A DNA stretch of 64,000 nucleotides from JAFARZ01 sp035651595 (GTDB lineage Bacteria > Actinomycetota > Actinomycetes > Streptosporangiales > Streptosporangiaceae). Where the stretch lies: the NCBI GenBank assembly GCA_035651595.1, contig DASRFJ010000266.1:1-64000 (forward strand). The letters run 5' to 3'. A program made the position numbers and the translations under genes. Below are positions 26,229 to 34,999 of this stretch, one piece after another. How positions within the stretch are numbered: position 1 is the first letter of the stretch; each line of letters opens with the position of its first letter. The notes under the pieces are model-generated. The model did no database searches. It saw nothing but the letters and a program-made list of their open reading frames with translations, and was not told where the DNA came from.

Positions 26229-27413
26229 ATGGTGAAGAACGTACGCAGACGAGTGGGTGTCGGCGCGACCCTCGTCTTGGTCGCAGGGAGTACGCTCGCG
26301 CTGGCGGCGCCGACTGTCGCGAGCGCGGCAGCCCCGAAGGCTCCGAAGGCCTGCACGATGGCGCCGCGCAGCGGCCACATCGCCGGCATCGTGCTCGCGG
26401 AAGGGCCCTGCCCGTCCGTGACCGCCGGCATCAACAACCGCGTGAGCGCCAGCGACCTGCTGAACGCCAGCGACCCGGCCGTCGGGACGCCGCCGCTGCT
26501 CTACCACGGCGGCCCGGTGATGATGACGCAGTCGACCGGCCCGCTGACCGTCACGCCGATCTTCTGGAATCCGGCCGGTCATCCGATGGCGAACGCCTAC
26601 AAGAACGTGATCGACACCTACATCACCGGCGTGGCCAGGGAAAGCGGCCTGACCAGCAATGTGTTCTCGGTCGCGACCGAGTACTTCGGCACCAACGGGC
26701 AGATCAAGTACCGGGTCAAGCTGGGCTTCCCGATCGATGACACGCACGCCCTGCCCCCGAGCGGCTGCACGGTGGCCAGCAAGGACACCGCGAACATCTA
26801 CGCCGACGGCACCGGCTACAACGCGTGCCTGGATGACGCTCAGCTCCAGGCGGAGATTGACGCAGTCACCGCGGCCCGCGGCCTGCCGCACAACCTCTCC
26901 AACATCTACGTGCTGTACCTGCCGAAGCACGTCGAATCCTGCTTCAACCCGGGTTCGACGACGACCGCGGCCAACGCCTGCACGATCAACTTCCAGCCGA
27001 GCGCGGCCTACTGCGCATACCACAGCGATGCCAACAGCAACGCCATCTACGCGAACATGCCCTTCCCGGTCTATGGGTCGGCGACCGGGTTCACCTGCGG
27101 TACCGACGGGAACTTCGGCGAGATCGAATCGCCGAACCACAACCCCGACGCCGACGTCGAGATCAGCCCGTCAAGCCACGAGTTGAATGAGGCGATTACC
27201 GACCCGGACACCGTGACCGGATGGTTCGACTCCAGTGGGTTCGAGAATGGCGACGAGTGCGCCTACACATTCGGCCAGACGCATGGCGCGCCTGGGCAGT
27301 TCTTCAACCAGGTGATCAACGGTAACCATTACATCACCCAGGAGGAGTTCAGCAACCGCGACTTCGCCCTCACCGGCGGAGGATGCGTGCAGGGCTCAAG
27401 GGACGAAGCCTGA
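26229..27413 (+). CDS. Secreted protein with HELNEAITDP motif (putative metallopeptidase-like)
   Basis: A 394-residue exported protein: basic N-terminus, hydrophobic signal and an AxA cleavage site near residue 33 (TVASAAA). The body has several cysteines. A conserved-looking stretch, SPSSHELNEAITDPD then GWFDSSGFENGDECAY, recalls the His-Glu motif of zinc peptidases. I know this motif from uncharacterised secreted actinobacterial proteins, not from a biochemically proven enzyme. ATG 26229 follows GGGAGGAA. It is monocistronic, closed by the shared terminator at 27429-27473. Confidence 0.7.
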   Translation: MVKNVRRRVGVGATLVLVAGSTLALAAPTVASAAAPKAPKACTMAPRSGHIAGIVLAEGPCPSVTAGINNRVSASDLLNASDPAVGTPPLLYHGGPVMMTQSTGPLTVTPIFWNPAGHPMANAYKNVIDTYITGVARESGLTSNVFSVATEYFGTNGQIKYRVKLGFPIDDTHALPPSGCTVASKDTANIYADGTGYNACLDDAQLQAEIDAVTAARGLPHNLSNIYVLYLPKHVESCFNPGSTTTAANACTINFQPSAAYCAYHSDANSNAIYANMPFPVYGSATGFTCGTDGNFGEIESPNHNPDADVEISPSSHELNEAITDPDTVTGWFDSSGFENGDECAYTFGQTHGAPGQFFNQVINGNHYITQEEFSNRDFALTGGGCVQGSRDEA

Positions 27414-27428
27414 CCCTGATCAGCGGCT

Positions 27429-27473
27429 AAGGGCCGCGGTTCCCGGGATTTGCTCCCGGAAACCGCGGCCCTT
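27429..27473. terminator. Bidirectional terminator between convergent genes
   Basis: A 20-bp stem with one mismatch (arms 27429-27448 and 27454-27473, loop TTTGC), followed on the plus strand by TTGTCTTTATT. It lies between two convergent secreted-protein genes and can serve both. Confidence 0.88.
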
Positions 27474-27483
27474 GTCTTTATTC

Positions 27484-27948
27484 TTATGCTTTGACCGCGA
27501 CGACCTTGAACGAGCCGGTGGCGTGACTCTGGCGCACGTTTTCGCCGGTGAACTCGTACAACGGCCAGCCGTTGAATGTGATCTGTCCGTGAATAGTGCC
27601 GAACTTCCCGCGGATCTTGACACCGCGGGGCACGATCGGCATGCCGCGCACTTGCGGCCAGATCGCGGCGCACGGTCCGGTGCAGGCGCCCGGCTTGCCG
27701 CGCTTGTCGCCGGTGAACGTGTACACCACCAGGCCACGGCCCGCCACCAGCACCGGGCTCTTGACGCCGCGGATATGCTGCGCCTTGAACACGACCCCTA
27801 TCGTGGGAAGAATGCGCGGGGCGCCGAATGCCGACGACGCACCCCACAATGACCCGGCCACAAGCGCCGCCGACATCGCGCCAAGCACACCCGCGCGCAT
27901 TCCAGCACGTCCGGTACGTCCAGTACGTCCAGTACGTCCAGTACGCAT
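27484..27948 (-). CDS. Secreted protein with 'secreted repeat' (lipoprotein_15-like) domains
   Basis: A 154-residue exported protein. After a signal sequence ending near ASSAFGA, two copies of the secreted-repeat fold are visible: GRGLVVYTFTGDKRGKPGACTG followed by CAAIWPQV, and NGWPLYEFTGE. The family is extracellular and of unknown function, usually small haem- or redox-associated surface proteins. The first residues are a perfect short repeat (RTG/GRT, 9-bp units near 27903-27944). True initiation may therefore be at a downstream Met (residue 17 or 25). Confidence 0.82.
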   Translation of the reverse strand: MRTGRTGRTGRTGRAGMRAGVLGAMSAALVAGSLWGASSAFGAPRILPTIGVVFKAQHIRGVKSPVLVAGRGLVVYTFTGDKRGKPGACTGPCAAIWPQVRGMPIVPRGVKIRGKFGTIHGQITFNGWPLYEFTGENVRQSHATGSFKVVAVKA

Positions 27949-28031
27949 GACCCGCTCCCTCCTGTGCTTGTTCCTCAGCCTTATGCGGAGAAGGTCAGAC
28001 TATCGATGATGCGTCGGCCACGCCCTTAAAA

Positions 28032-28391
28032 TCACCGCTCGTCGGCAGCTTCAAGACCTTTCCGCTGCAAGAACGACTCAATGTCGAGTTCGAGATGAGC
28101 GTCCTCTATTTCATGACACAAGGAAACAAATATCCCCACAAAACCAGCAATCAGCAGCGGGATGTCGGAACTGCGCTGCATCGCTCCGCTGCCGAGCAAC
28201 TCTTGGATGAGGTCATACTGACCGGGCGGAACCGCCTCGCGGTTAATCTCATACGTACCGATTTGTTCCGTGAGGGAAGCGACGGCGGCCCCGAGCGCCT
28301 GGAGGTCCGCGCCTGCGTCCGGATCCCATTCTTCGCGGTAGGCCAGCGTCAGAAGCCCGACGATGCGCCGGTCTATTTCGGCTCTGTCCAT
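28032..28391 (-). CDS. Small acidic hypothetical protein
   Basis: A 119-residue, acidic, predicted helical protein (MDRAEIDRRIVGLLTLAYREEWDPDAGADL...). One moderately hydrophobic segment near residues 77-93 (DIPLLIAGFVGIFVSLCHE) is probably buried, not a membrane span. No family is recognised. It stands alone between a repeat-rich gap and the secreted-repeat gene. Codon use is less GC-extreme than its neighbours, which could indicate recent arrival. Confidence 0.6.
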   Translation of the reverse strand: MDRAEIDRRIVGLLTLAYREEWDPDAGADLQALGAAVASLTEQIGTYEINREAVPPGQYDLIQELLGSGAMQRSSDIPLLIAGFVGIFVSLCHEIEDAHLELDIESFLQRKGLEAADER

Positions 28392-28589
28392 GCTCGCTGA
28401 TTATGCCAGATATGATCAGGATTCTGTCGGTATCAGAGGTGCCTATGTTTCTCATGGGGCTAGTGAGGATTTCGTTTTGGCATGCCTGCCGCCTTACCCT
28501 ACGCGTCCTTACGGACCGCGCCTGCCGCGAGACGCCGCACACCCTTTGCCCCGATGCCCGTGTCGGTCGGCGGCCGTCGCGCCGGGGCC

Positions 28590-28800
28590 TGGCGCCGCAC
28601 GCGGCCTGTGACTGGAGTGCATTGTGCGGCTGCCGGTATACAAGCGCACCAGCGGCATGCTAACAACGTGGACGATTTCCCCCTTGTGGAGGATCGACCC
28701 TCGTAACCGAGGGTCCCGCTACCACGAAGGGGCAATCGACCACGTTATCCAGGCCTCAACGCCGCCTGCTGACCGCCCAGCGAACTCCCGGGAGTCCGCG
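28590..28800. repeat. Diverged core copy (C) of the MITE-like repeat
   Basis: It contains the internal blocks of copies B and D in the same order: TGGAGTGCATTGTGCGGCTG, then AACGTGGACGATTTCCCC, GTGGAGGATCGACC, GGGTCCCGCTACCACGAAGG and ACCACGTTATCCAGG. The inverted ends are not preserved. I see no gene in 28392-28914. Confidence 0.65.
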
Positions 28801-28914
28801 GGGACCGCTGAACGGCAAGGGCATGCTGGAACAAACCGAGCATTGCGGGCAGCCAGCACGGCAGCCGACTCTGAGACACCGCCAACCGGCGCCGGGCGCC
28901 GGGCGGCGTCCGCG

Positions 28915-29862
28915 TCACGGGAGGTGTGCCAGGGCGAGCCAGCCGATGACGGTCTCGCAGCGGGCCGGGTCTCTGGTGAGGCCGGACTCGATACTCCACA
29001 TCCAGTAGCTGAGCACGTGCAGCAGCGTCCACGCCCGGGTCAGTTCGGCATCGAGTTCTGCGGCGTGCATGAGCGCCGCGAGCCGGTACCGCAAGCCGGA
29101 CGGGCCGCCCGCCTGATGGAGCCGGCGCCACAGCAGTGGCGCGAGGCCGAACTCGACTGCGCCGCTCAGCGCCTTGGGGTCGATGACCAGCCAGGGCTCG
29201 CGCTCCCCCGCGAGCACGTTCGAGTAGTGCAGGTCCCGGTTGACCAGCAGCGCACCGGCCGCCGGTGCCAGCGCCTGCGCGAGCTCGACGGCCTCGTCGA
29301 GCAGCGGCCGCGGGAACGGCTGGCCTGCCGCCCGCCACCGGCCCGGCAGCTCGGCCGCGAAGCGTTCGGCCCACGCGCCGAGCGAGGGCAGCATGCGTGC
29401 CGCGGCGGCCGGAACCGGTACCGCGAGCCGCCGCAGCAGCCGCCCGGCGACCGGAACCGCGACACCGAGACTCTGGCAGTTCAGTGACCGTCGCGGGTCG
29501 AGCCGTTCCAGCAGCATGGCGCCGATCGCCGGATCCGCCTCGATCAGCCGGGCCGCCCCGTCGCCGTTCCACACCGAAAGCGCGACCGCCTCGGTGCTGG
29601 TCTCCGCACAGACCCAGGACACCTTGAGTACGTAGTCCTCGCCATCGCGCGTCACCGGGATCACTATGCCCAGGTAGCCGTGCATGGGCGGCCCGTCGGG
29701 CAGCAGATGCCACCGCTCGCACAACTCGCTGACCAGTGCGGGGAGGCCATCCAGCCAGTCCCGCGCTACCTCGCCCTCGCGGGCGAGCGTCTCGTCCGCG
29801 AAGCGCTCCGGGACGGTGACCGTCACGCGTTCGGCCACCCCCAGCCGCTGGTCCCCTGCCAT
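28915..29862 (-). CDS. APH(6)/hydroxyurea-phosphotransferase-like kinase
   Basis: A 315-residue antibiotic-kinase-fold protein. The nucleotide-binding lysine is in DYVLKVSW, the catalytic loop is VNRDLHYSNVL (Asp and Asn present), and WLVIDPKAL is the metal-binding segment. This fits the streptomycin 6-kinase/hydroxyurea phosphotransferase branch (APH_6_hur). ATG 29862 has an AGGAGAAAGG site just upstream. It probably phosphorylates a hydroxylated amine or antibiotic; resistance is an inference from family. It is monocistronic, with no linked biosynthetic gene. Confidence 0.85.
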   Translation of the reverse strand: MAGDQRLGVAERVTVTVPERFADETLAREGEVARDWLDGLPALVSELCERWHLLPDGPPMHGYLGIVIPVTRDGEDYVLKVSWVCAETSTEAVALSVWNGDGAARLIEADPAIGAMLLERLDPRRSLNCQSLGVAVPVAGRLLRRLAVPVPAAAARMLPSLGAWAERFAAELPGRWRAAGQPFPRPLLDEAVELAQALAPAAGALLVNRDLHYSNVLAGEREPWLVIDPKALSGAVEFGLAPLLWRRLHQAGGPSGLRYRLAALMHAAELDAELTRAWTLLHVLSYWMWSIESGLTRDPARCETVIGWLALAHLP

Positions 29863-30109
29863 CACCTTTCTCCTGCCCCTCACCGTTGACGCTGCTGTCT
29901 CCTGTGTCATCCCGACCGAACACTTTCCAACACGTGCCGGGCCGTGCTGCGATGAACGCTTCGGCCGATCCGGGCCGACCTGACCCAATCTGAGCCATCG
30001 TCGTCGCGATTCCCCTGGTCATGCGCCGGCCCATGATTTCGGGCCGCTCGACCACGTGATTAACCGCCCAAAAAGCACCATTATCAAATACAGAAATCGG
30101 CTCGGGTAC

Positions 30110-30128
30110 GTGTCCAGCAAATGGACAC
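30110..30128. promoter_or_regulatory. Inverted repeat upstream of the DUF397 gene
   Basis: GTGTCCA (30110-30116), spacer GCAAA, TGGACAC (30122-30128), about 70 bp before the DUF397 start. It is a candidate operator for the adjacent XRE regulator. The rest of the gap 29863-30196 holds AT-rich promoter-like sequence and no gene. Confidence 0.4.
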
Positions 30129-30196
30129 AGCCGAGCGGGCGAGCCTGTCTCTTGCCGGGCAGCACAGGGCGGTCCGGCGAACAAGAGGAGAGGATC

Positions 30197-30478
30197 ATGG
30201 AGGGCTATGGCAGGCCAGCGACGGCGTTCCGGAAGAGCACCTTCTGTGCCTCGGGTGGTGTCAACTGCGTGGAGGTGGCGTTCGGCACAGAGGACGTGTG
30301 CATCCGGGATTCGAAGAACCCGGACGGCCCGACGCTGAAGTTCACGTCGGACGAGTGGGCGGCGTTCATCGCGGGAGTGAACGCCGGCGAGTTCGGCCAG
30401 GTAGGAGGCCCGGTAAGAGGCCCGGTAGGAGGCCAGGTAGGAGGTCGGGTGCGAGATCTGGTGCGAGGCCCGGTCTGA
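30197..30478 (+). CDS. DUF397-domain protein
   Basis: A 93-residue protein. The first 65 residues are the DUF397 fold (FRKSTFCASGG-VNCVEVAF, VCIRDSKNPDGPTLKFTSDEWAAFIAGV). DUF397 proteins are partners of WhiJ/Scr1-type XRE regulators in streptomycete-like bacteria, acting in development or antibiotic control. The last 25 residues (VGGPVRGPVGGQVGG...) come from imperfect 12-bp repeats and look like a recent extension. ATG 30197 follows GAGAGG. The XRE gene at 30565 converges on it. Confidence 0.88.
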   Translation: MEGYGRPATAFRKSTFCASGGVNCVEVAFGTEDVCIRDSKNPDGPTLKFTSDEWAAFIAGVNAGEFGQVGGPVRGPVGGQVGGRVRDLVRGPV

Positions 30479-30564
30479 GGCTTGGCACCAGTCTGACCGG
30501 GGGCGCCGCGCCAGGTGGGCGCGGCGCCCGCCCCTGTCTCCGGATGCGTCCAGGATCACGTCTG

Positions 30565-31410
30565 TCATCCCCGTGTCGCGAGATCGGCGAGGAAATCACG
30601 CGATCGCTCCGCGTCGAGTGCCCGGTTCAATGCCTCCTCGAAAGCATTCCTATAGCGATCTACTTCGCGAGCGTGCTGCACAAATTGCACCCGGTCGAGC
30701 AACTCCACCTGGACGACAGGCGGGTCTTCATCGCCGAATTCGAAAATATGGAATGCGGAATCCGCGGCCGGCCTGCTACCGGCATGAAAAGGAACAACCC
30801 GAATGCTGACGCCGCTACTGCCAGCGGCTTCGGCCAGGCGCGCGTACTGCTCGCGCATGACCGATGGACCGCCCACCGGACGGCGGAGCGCCGCCTCGTC
30901 GAGCACCACCACCATGCGCAGGCCATCCCGGTCGAGTATCCGCTGCCGGGCGCCCCGCAGCGCCGCCCGCCGTTCCACCGTCTCGAGCGGGACGTCGCCG
31001 AGGTTCGCGATCAGCTCCCAGGCGTACCGTTCGGTTTGCAGCAGACCGGGCACCAGATTGGGCTGGTGGGTGCGGATCAGTGTCGCCTCGTCCTCCAGGA
31101 TCAGCTGGGTCTCGAACGTCTCGTCGATGATGTCGGTATACGGGTACCACCAGCTTCGCTCGCCCAGCTCGCGCACGTTGCCGAGCAGCGCTTCCCGCTG
31201 GTCTCCGGTGACCTGATACAGATCCAGCAGTTGCCTGGCGTCGCCGACCCGGAGCGCGGCCTCGCCGTCTTCGATCTGCCGAACCCGCGACACCGGGCAA
31301 TCGAGAGCCTCGGCGGCCTGCTCCACAGACCGCCGGGCGCTGCGACGCAGCTGGCGGAGCTGCGCGGCGACAGCAGCACGTCGCCGCGCAGTCCGTCTCC
31401 CCCCCTCCAT
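30565..31410 (-). CDS. XRE-family regulator with DUF5753 (Scr1/WhiJ type)
   Basis: A 281-residue regulator. The N-terminal HTH spans about residues 15-70 (LRQLRRSARRSVEQAAEALDCPVSRVRQIEDGEAALR). The C-terminal DUF5753 effector domain has its family block (LIRTHQPNLVPGLLQTERYAWEL) and VSIRVVPF. Start is ATG 31410 after GGAAGGGA. It converges with the DUF397 gene and is divergent from a paralogue at 31837, sharing a 426-bp promoter region. Such regulators commonly act with a DUF397 protein. Confidence 0.92.
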   Translation of the reverse strand: MEGGRRTARRRAAVAAQLRQLRRSARRSVEQAAEALDCPVSRVRQIEDGEAALRVGDARQLLDLYQVTGDQREALLGNVRELGERSWWYPYTDIIDETFETQLILEDEATLIRTHQPNLVPGLLQTERYAWELIANLGDVPLETVERRAALRGARQRILDRDGLRMVVVLDEAALRRPVGGPSVMREQYARLAEAAGSSGVSIRVVPFHAGSRPAADSAFHIFEFGDEDPPVVQVELLDRVQFVQHAREVDRYRNAFEEALNRALDAERSRDFLADLATRG

Positions 31411-31836
31411 CAAGTCCCTTCCCCTTGCTCAATCAGGCCACAGCGAGCCTAATCGGCAAGTTGCATTCGGCAAGTCGAAGTTTGCAACTATCCGATTGCG
31501 AACGCGCATTTCCGACAACAGCTACGACAAGTGTCGCGGCGGCACCGTCAGTGACCAGCGCCGTCAGCCGCCTGAGGTCTGATCCGCAGGGCCGTAGGGG
31601 GGGCGAAAGGCCCTGCAAACTAAACACATTTGGGGCTAGCTGTAACCTTCGTGACGATTCGACGGTCTGACTCTAACACTGCAAATTGCATTTAGGAAGA
31701 GCTGTCGATAAGATAGAAGCACTGAGTTACCAGGTTTGCCTTCGGCGAGTTCCTGGCCCCGCCGGGCTGATGAAGCGGCCGCTCACCACGGTCGGCTGGC
31801 ACGAGGAAGCGGGTTGGTAAGGGGAAGCTGGGGCAG
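31411..31836. promoter_or_regulatory. Shared upstream region of divergent XRE genes with an inverted repeat
   Basis: AGTTGCA (31459-31465) and TGCAACT (31483-31489) form a 7-bp dyad 50-80 bp upstream of the leftward gene. The region is richer in A/T than its surroundings, with further TTGCA-type half sites (for example near 31683). No coding signal is convincing here. Confidence 0.45.
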
Positions 31837-32712
31837 ATGACAACGGGTGGCAGGAGTCCGGTTATGCGGCGCCGTCGGCTAGCGGCGGAGCTGCAACGAC
31901 TGCGCACCGCGTCGCGCCGGACCCTGGAGGAAGTCGCCGACTACCTGGAGTGCTCGCCGGCCAAGATCAGCCGGATCGAGAACGGCCAGGTCACCGTCCG
32001 GATCCAGGATGCCAGGGACCTGCTCGACCTGTACAGCGTGGAGGGCGACCGGCGCGAGGTGCTGCTGCAGATGGTGCGGCAGTCGCGCAGCAAGGGCTGG
32101 TGGTCGCCGTACGCGGACCTGCTGGACGAAGGCGCGCAGACGCTGCTCAGCCTCGAGGACGAGGCTTCCGCGATCCTCATTTACGAGACCAACCTCGTGA
32201 CGGCGCTGCTCCAGACCCGCAGCTATGCCTGGGAGATGCTCTCGGCGTGGCACGACGTGCGGCTGGACCTCGTCCAGCGCAAGGTCGAGCTGAAGATGGC
32301 ACGCCAGCAGATCCTGACCCGGACCGACGGCCCGCCGCGGCTGGATGTGGTGCTCGACGAGTCCTCGCTGCGGCGGACGGTCGGTACGCCCGACGTGATG
32401 TCCGAGCAGTACCTTCGGCTGGTGGCGGCGGCCGATCAGGCCAACGTCACGCTCCGGGTGCTGCCGTTCGAGGCGGGATCGCACCAGGCCATGGGCTTCC
32501 CGTTTCAGATCTTCGAGTTCGCTGGCGACGACCCGCACATCGTGTTCGTCGAGCTGCTGAGCGGCAGCGAGTGCTTCGAGAGCGCGGAGGAGGTCGGGCG
32601 CTACCGCGCGGCGTTCAACCAGGTGAGCGACCGGGCGCTGGATCCGGCGCGGTCACGGCGGTTCATCGAGCTCCTGGCCGCCTCCGCCGGCCGCATGCCC
32701 AGGAGCAGCTAG
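31837..32712 (+). CDS. XRE-family regulator with DUF5753 (paralogue)
   Basis: A 291-residue paralogue of the protein at 30565, with the same two-domain layout: HTH (LRTASRRTLEEVADYLECSPAKISRIENGQ) and DUF5753 (ILIYETNLVTALLQTRSYAWEM; VTLRVLPFEAGSHQAMGFPFQIFEFA). The two share many positions but are clearly divergent, so this is an old duplication. It starts at ATG 31837, or at the in-frame ATG 31864. No DUF397 gene follows directly; the next gene begins 93 bp downstream. Confidence 0.92.
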   Translation: MTTGGRSPVMRRRRLAAELQRLRTASRRTLEEVADYLECSPAKISRIENGQVTVRIQDARDLLDLYSVEGDRREVLLQMVRQSRSKGWWSPYADLLDEGAQTLLSLEDEASAILIYETNLVTALLQTRSYAWEMLSAWHDVRLDLVQRKVELKMARQQILTRTDGPPRLDVVLDESSLRRTVGTPDVMSEQYLRLVAAADQANVTLRVLPFEAGSHQAMGFPFQIFEFAGDDPHIVFVELLSGSECFESAEEVGRYRAAFNQVSDRALDPARSRRFIELLAASAGRMPRSS

Positions 32713-32741
32713 GCTCTAGTATCAAATCTCTCCGGCGAGGC

Positions 32742-32769
32742 TGTCGTATCCGGCGCCGCACCGATCGTC
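32742..32769 (+). promoter_or_regulatory. Candidate ECF42-type promoter
   Basis: TGTCGT (32742-32747) followed after 18 bp by CGTC (32766-32769), or by CGATC at 32762. This resembles the TGTCGA / CGTC-type promoter I recall for ECF42 sigma factors, and it sits 36 bp upstream of the sigma locus. The match is partial. Confidence 0.35.
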
Positions 32770-32804
32770 TGTAGTTACGAGAGCGATCAGCCATGGAGGA
32801 AGCC

Positions 32805-33284
32805 ATGTCCACGACGGATAAGCCCAACCCGATCCCCGCGTCGTACCGGCGGGTCACCCCGAGCCTGACGATCCGGGGCGCCGAGAAGGCCCTCGAGTTC
32901 TACCGCGCGGTGTTCGGCGCGACCGAGCGCATGCGATTCCCCGGCCCGGGCAGGACCATCGCCCACGCCGAGATCCAGATCGGGGACTCGGTCATCATGG
33001 TGGACGACGAAGACCCGCAGCGCGGCACCAGCGGGCCCCCGACCGGAGGCCTGCCGGGCAGCCCGGCGTTCCTGTACATCTACGTCGAGGACGTCGACGC
33101 CGTGATCGCGAAGGCGGTCGAGCTCGGCGCGGAACTGCGGCGCCCGCCGCAGAACCAGTTCTACGGTGAACGGGACGGCTACATCATCGATCCCTTCGGC
33201 CACGGCTGGACGATAGCGTCGCATGTGGAGGACGTGTCGCCGGAGGAGATGGCGCGCCGGATGGGCGAGCTGTTCGGGTCCTAG
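32805..33284 (+). CDS. VOC-superfamily protein (PhnB/glyoxalase-like)
   Basis: A 159-residue vicinal-oxygen-chelate fold protein of the PhnB/YdcJ-like branch: TPSLTIRGAEKALEFYRAVFGA, then IAHAEIQIGDSVIMVDDE, and RDGYIIDPFGHGWTIASHVED. The enzymatic role is unknown. ATG 32805 is preferred because GGAGGA lies just before it. It is the first gene of a VOC-YCII-sigma run (9-bp and overlapping junctions), the usual company of ECF42 sigma factors. Confidence 0.9.
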   Translation: MSTTDKPNPIPASYRRVTPSLTIRGAEKALEFYRAVFGATERMRFPGPGRTIAHAEIQIGDSVIMVDDEDPQRGTSGPPTGGLPGSPAFLYIYVEDVDAVIAKAVELGAELRRPPQNQFYGERDGYIIDPFGHGWTIASHVEDVSPEEMARRMGELFGS

Positions 33285-33293
33285 GGGTAAGCG

Positions 33294-33632
33294 ATGAAGT
33301 ACGTCTTGCTGTTCGTCGAGACCGAACAGTTTTCCGCCGATCTGGCCGCGATGAGCGACGAGGACCGAGAGCGCGCGTTCGCCAAGGTCGGCGAGTGGTG
33401 CGCGACCCACGCGGACAAACTGCGCGGCGGCAACAAGCTGGCACCGGCGGAGACCGCCACGACGGTGCGGCTCGACCGCGGTGAGCCCGTCATCACGGAC
33501 GGGCCGTTCGTCGAGGGCAAGGAAGTGGTCAGTGGCTACTTCGACATCGAAGTGGCCGACCTCGACGAGGCGCTGCGCATGGTCAGAACGTGGCCGGGCT
33601 GCCCGATCGTGGAGATCCGCCCCATCCAGTGA
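33294..33632 (+). CDS. YCII/DGPF-domain protein
   Basis: A 112-residue YCII-related protein with the family's DGPF motif (ITDGPFVEGKEVVSGYFDIEVADLDEA). DGPF proteins are the hallmark partners of ECF42 sigma factors and may modulate them; their biochemistry is unknown. Start is ATG 33294. Its stop overlaps the sigma GTG by 4 bp (GTGA), so translation is coupled. Confidence 0.93.
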   Translation: MKYVLLFVETEQFSADLAAMSDEDRERAFAKVGEWCATHADKLRGGNKLAPAETATTVRLDRGEPVITDGPFVEGKEVVSGYFDIEVADLDEALRMVRTWPGCPIVEIRPIQ

Positions 33633-34918
33633 CCCCTCCGCACGAGCCGCACGAACCGAGTGAGCCCCGTGAGCCGCGTGAGCTCCGTGAGCCCCGTGAG
33701 CCCCGTGAGCCGCGTGAGCCGCGTGACGAGCTGGTCCGCGTGGTGCGAGAGCACGCGGGCCAGCTGGCCGCCTCGCTGATGCACCTGACCGGCGACTTCG
33801 CCACCGCGGAGGACCTGGTGCAAGACGCGGTGCTGGCCGCGTTGCGGCACTGGCCCGCCGAAGGAATCCCGGACCGCCCGGACGCCTGGCTGTTCACGGT
33901 CGCGCGGCGACGCGGGCTGGACGCGATCCGCCGGGAGAACAACTACCGGAGCAAGCTGGCCCAGCTGCAGTGGCCGGTCCAACCCGAGCCGGACGAGCCG
34001 GACGAGCCGGATGAGCGGCTGCGGCTGATCTTCACGTGCTGCCACCCCGCATTGTCCATCGAGGCGCGGATCGCGCTCACGCTGCGGATCGTCTGCGGCC
34101 TGACCACGGCGCAGATCGCCCGCGCGTTCCTGGTGCAGGAGACGACGGTCGCGCAGCGGATGACCCGCGCCAAGCGGAAGATCAACACGGCCGGCATTCC
34201 GTACCGGATCCCGGATCACGACGAGATGGCCAGCCGGCTGACCGAAGTCCTCACGGTGATCTACCTGCTGTTCAACGAGGGCTACCTGTCGACGGCGGAT
34301 CGCGTCCAGTCCCGCGACCTTGCCGCGGACGCCGAATGGCTGAGCACCCTCCTCCACCAGCTCATGCCGGCCGAGCCGGAGGTGGCGGGATTGCTCGCGC
34401 TGATCCGGCTGCACCGCGCCAGGGCGGCGGCCAGGTTCGGCCCTTCCGGGAAGCTGGTGCTCCTCCAAGACCAGGACCGGTCGCGGTGGGACCACTCGGC
34501 GATCGGGGACGCCACCCGGCTGCTCACCCGGGCGGCGGCCCGGCATCAGCCCGGCCCGTACCAGCTCCAGGCCGCGATCGTTGCCTGCCACGCCGAAGCC
34601 CCGCGGTGGCAGGACACCGACTGGGAGCAGATCGTGCTGCTGTACGACATGCTGCTGACCCTGGCGCCGTCGCCGGTGACCCGGCTGCACCGCGCGATCG
34701 CGGTCCGCTACACGCGCGGGCCGCGGGCCGCCATGGCCGAACTTGGCGCCCTCGGCGACGTCCTCGACGAGTATCACCTGTACCACGCGACCCGAGCCGA
34801 CCTGCTCCGCCAGCTCGGCGACGCCGATCAGGCCCGCGAGGCCGACAAGCGGGCCCTCGCGCTGACCGCGAACCCGGCCGAGCAGGCCATCCTTCAGCAG
34901 CGCCTCTCCTGGAGTTAG
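33629..34918 (+). CDS. ECF42-type RNA polymerase sigma factor with long C-terminal domain
   Basis: A 429-residue ECF sigma factor. Sigma2 begins near residue 35 (VVREHAGQLAASLMHLTGDFATAEDLVQDAVLAAL) and sigma4 near 135 (EARIALTLRIVCGLTTAQIARAFLVQETTVAQRMTRAKRKI). A helical C-terminal extension of about 230 residues follows, as in ECF42 members, which lack a classical anti-sigma and depend on this domain. The first 30 residues are an EPREP-type repeat (9-bp units, 33655-33725) not seen in the family, and a second DEPDEPDE repeat lies between sigma2 and sigma4. It is coupled to the DGPF gene. Confidence 0.93.
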   Translation: MTPPHEPHEPSEPREPRELREPREPREPREPRDELVRVVREHAGQLAASLMHLTGDFATAEDLVQDAVLAALRHWPAEGIPDRPDAWLFTVARRRGLDAIRRENNYRSKLAQLQWPVQPEPDEPDEPDERLRLIFTCCHPALSIEARIALTLRIVCGLTTAQIARAFLVQETTVAQRMTRAKRKINTAGIPYRIPDHDEMASRLTEVLTVIYLLFNEGYLSTADRVQSRDLAADAEWLSTLLHQLMPAEPEVAGLLALIRLHRARAAARFGPSGKLVLLQDQDRSRWDHSAIGDATRLLTRAAARHQPGPYQLQAAIVACHAEAPRWQDTDWEQIVLLYDMLLTLAPSPVTRLHRAIAVRYTRGPRAAMAELGALGDVLDEYHLYHATRADLLRQLGDADQAREADKRALALTANPAEQAILQQRLSWS

Positions 34919-34999
34919 CAACCTGGAGTTGGCGATGAATCGCGGGCCGAGCGTCAGTCTTAGCTTTCGGTACCGGTACCCGCTACGACAGGAGCTCAC

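Noticed and set aside
28745..30568. 607-codon minus-strand frame across the APH(6)-like kinase and DUF397 gene
   Set aside because: Low-complexity Arg/Ala composition. It runs through a repeat and over a clear kinase gene in another frame.
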